Shown here one piece after another: positions 62,353-64,000 of a stretch of 64,000 bases of DNA. The notes below the pieces were generated by a model that was given only the letters and a program-made list of their open reading frames with translations, had not been told where the DNA came from and made no database searches. The position numbers and the translations under genes are program-made. Position 1 is the first letter of the stretch, and the number at the start of each line of letters is the position of its first letter. This DNA is from a bacterium (GTDB lineage Bacteria; JAMCPX01), in the NCBI GenBank assembly GCA_021792615.1, contig JAJYUJ010000001.1:62001-126000 (forward strand). Direction: 5' to 3'.

Positions 62353-62408
62353 AGAGGTCTCCCGGCGGGCGATACAATATATGTTTGTCAATAGGAATGG
62401 GGGATTAT

Positions 62409-62969
62409 ATGGGACTGATTGATATCTTATCCGGAAAAAAGGAAATCATAGAAAAAAAATGGTTTGATATGATTGCCGCTTCTTATCCTGTCAATGCCTC
62501 ATCTTTTCTGAAAAATCAGAAAGAGCAGTTTGCAAACCCCGTCGGGAATACAATAGGAGAAGCGGTCCATACGGTAATCGATGTATTGATTCATGAGGGC
62601 ACGAATGAAAAAGCGAATACCTGTCTGGATAAGCTGGTCAAAGTAAGAGCGGTCCAGGATTTTGCGCCTTCCATGGCCGTCGATTTTCTTTATATGCTGA
62701 AACAACTGCTGAAGGATGAACTGAAGAATGAATTTCATACCGGAGGCGTCTATGAAGAGTTTCTTCTCATCGAATCCAGAATCGATACTATGGCTCTTTT
62801 CTCGTTTGAAAGTTATCTGAAATACAAAGAAAAAATTTACGAGTTAAAAGTAAATGAATTCAAAAATATGGCATTCAGATTGCTGGAAAGGGCGAACCTT
62901 ACGTTTGAGTTTAAAGATGAGGGGCCTGCCTTCGAAAAAAGCGTTTTAGAAAGAGATACGGTGAAGTGA
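62409..62969 (+). CDS. RsbRD N-terminal domain protein upstream of dsrM
   Basis: 186 residues from the ATG at 62409 (MGLIDILSG), with a GGGGGA site; 8 codons are open further upstream. It is all-helical, with segments such as KKWFDMIAASYPVNASSFLK and KAVRAVQDFAPSMAVDFLYML-like text (VKVRAVQDFAPSMAVDFLYM). This is the RsbRD_N family, often encoded next to dsrMK or hmc genes in Desulfobacterota. The domain is a globin-like sensory fold in stressosome proteins, but the STAS partner domain is absent. Its role in sulfur metabolism is unknown. It lies 11 bp ahead of dsrM. Confidence 0.85.
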   Translation: MGLIDILSGKKEIIEKKWFDMIAASYPVNASSFLKNQKEQFANPVGNTIGEAVHTVIDVLIHEGTNEKANTCLDKLVKVRAVQDFAPSMAVDFLYMLKQLLKDELKNEFHTGGVYEEFLLIESRIDTMALFSFESYLKYKEKIYELKVNEFKNMAFRLLERANLTFEFKDEGPAFEKSVLERDTVK

Positions 62970-62980
62970 GGTAATGATAC

Positions 62981-63973
62981 ATGAAACTATTGCTGGCATT
63001 TGTTATCGTGCTCGTGCTGAGTGCGGTTCCTTATATAGGAATTAAATACGCCGGGATGTCCTACGAGTTCGGCGTCATTGTACCCTATGCGGCTGTTGCA
63101 GTTTTTATTCTTGGGTTTGTTTACCGTATAGTAAAATGGGCAAAATCGCCGGTTCCGTTTCGCATACCGACAACCTGCGGTCAGGAAAAATCACTGCCGT
63201 GGATAAAGCAGAACAAGCTCGATAATCCTTCGGGTACATCCGGTGTAGTGGGGAGGATGGCGCTTGAAGTGCTTTTTTTCCGCTCCTTATTCAGGAACAC
63301 CAAAACTGAGCTGAAGGACGGCCCGAAGCTTGCGTACGGCTCAAGCGGGTGGCTCTGGCTTGCGGCCATCGCTTTTCACTGGTCATTCCTTATTATACTC
63401 ATTCGGCATTTCAGGTTATTTTCTCAGCCCGTTCCTTACTTAATAAATCTGCTTGAAAATGTGGACGGGTTCTTACAGATAGGGATTCCGACTTTGTATA
63501 TAACAGATATTCTTTTGCTTGCGGCTGTGCTCTATTTATTTATAAGAAGGATTGCCATACCGCAGGTAAGGTACATATCCCTTGTGTCGGATTACTTCCC
63601 TCTTTTATTAATATTCGGCATAGGCCTGACCGGTGTTTTGATGCGATATTTTTACCGGGTGAATGTTATCGGCGTTAAAGAACTTGTCATGGGATTGATT
63701 GCACTCAAGCCGGCAGTCCCTGCCGATATCGGCAGTTTATTCTTTATACATCTCTTTTTGATCTCCACGCTGTTTGCATATTTCCCTTTCAGTAAGCTTA
63801 TGCACATGGGCGGCGTTTTCCTTAGTCCGACCAGAAATCTTGCAAACAACAACAGGATGGTCAGGCATATCAATCCATGGAACTATCCGGTTCATGTTCA
63901 CACATACGCCGAATATGAGGATGAATTCAGGGATAAGATGAAGTCCGTTGGTTTACCGGTTGAAAAGGAGTAG
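62981..63973 (+). CDS. dsrM: DsrM membrane cytochrome b subunit
   Basis: 330 residues with about seven hydrophobic segments. The C-terminal half is NarI-like (HWSFLIILIRHF, GLTGVLMRYFYRVN, FIHLFLISTLFAYFPFSKLMHMGG), holding the His ligands for two b haems. DsrM takes electrons from menaquinol for the DsrMKJOP complex that reduces the DsrC trisulfide. It ends with TAG directly before the next ribosome site and dsrK start. Confidence 0.93.
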   Translation: MKLLLAFVIVLVLSAVPYIGIKYAGMSYEFGVIVPYAAVAVFILGFVYRIVKWAKSPVPFRIPTTCGQEKSLPWIKQNKLDNPSGTSGVVGRMALEVLFFRSLFRNTKTELKDGPKLAYGSSGWLWLAAIAFHWSFLIILIRHFRLFSQPVPYLINLLENVDGFLQIGIPTLYITDILLLAAVLYLFIRRIAIPQVRYISLVSDYFPLLLIFGIGLTGVLMRYFYRVNVIGVKELVMGLIALKPAVPADIGSLFFIHLFLISTLFAYFPFSKLMHMGGVFLSPTRNLANNNRMVRHINPWNYPVHVHTYAEYEDEFRDKMKSVGLPVEKE

Positions 63974-63975
63974 CG

Positions 63976-64000
63976 ATGACAGATGAACTGAAACAAGACG
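63976..64000 (+). CDS. dsrK: DsrK start (cut by window edge)
   Basis: Eight codons, MTDELKQD, follow an AAAGGAG site eight bases upstream, two bases after the dsrM stop. The assignment rests only on the strongly conserved order dsrM-dsrK; no family motif is visible in so short a piece. Confidence 0.65.

Overview
The window looks like a chromosomal segment of a Gram-negative, anaerobic, sulfite-reducing bacterium, most like the Desulfobacterota (former Deltaproteobacteria). The Gram-negative reading rests on a TonB-dependent receptor, a lipoprotein lytic transglycosylase and a Wzm/Wzt-type exporter. The anaerobic sulfur reading rests on a dsr cluster and a GlpABC-type glycerol-3-phosphate dehydrogenase. 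Species-level placement is not possible from the sequence alone. No rRNA, tRNA, CRISPR array or complete insertion sequence was seen.

Layout. (1) 1-7550, minus strand: the edge of a CHRD-domain secreted protein, then a tight run mltD-mrp-glpA-glpB-short glpC-phospholipase D-like gene. (2) 7654-9986, plus: family X DNA polymerase with PHP domain, and a membrane methyltransferase. (3) 10260-14569, minus: GlcD-like FAD dehydrogenase, metallo-beta-lactamase-fold hydrolase, long-chain acyl-CoA synthetase. (4) 14644-21774: a non-coding repeat-like stretch, then a cobalamin riboswitch and a B12 uptake locus (btuB, a beta-propeller lipoprotein, btuF, btuC, btuD). (5) 21877-33225: an AT-rich surface-polysaccharide island (ABC exporter, methyltransferase, glycosyltransferases including a three-domain fusion, a large membrane protein), interrupted by a RHH/MazF toxin-antitoxin pair and a gene remnant. 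(6) 33558-39210, minus: an ABC-2 drug-type exporter with membrane fusion protein and TetR regulator. (7) 39555-45915: ispG, three GT2 glycosyltransferases, a UbiE-type methyltransferase and an acyl-CoA dehydrogenase. (8) 46174-50495: a TetR-controlled EmrAB-like pump plus a methyltransferase. (9) 50560-55800, minus: comF, tlyA, glycerate kinase, two FCD-type GntR regulators and a ROK protein. (10) 56006-64000, plus: dsrA-dsrB-dsrD-dsrL-like-dsrN-dsrC-RsbRD-like-dsrM-dsrK (cut off).

How the parts may work together. The dsr cluster encodes the siroheme sulfite reductase, its sulfur carrier DsrC, a cobyrinate-amidase-like protein probably acting on siroheme, and the start of the DsrMK membrane complex. 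It carries both dsrD (typical of reductive organisms) and a dsrL-like NAD(P)H oxidoreductase gene, which suggests pyridine-nucleotide input to sulfite reduction or a flexible/disproportionating sulfur metabolism. The most notable regulatory observation is that the divergent promoters of the ROK/GntR operon and of dsrA share an identical 13-bp element (TATATTGTATACA) that contains the -10 box of each and a GntR-like palindrome. The adjacent regulators therefore probably control dsr expression together with their own operon.

Several intergenic regions hold REP-like palindromes, some in a recurring two-part arrangement, and one such palindrome is translated inside the B12-locus lipoprotein.
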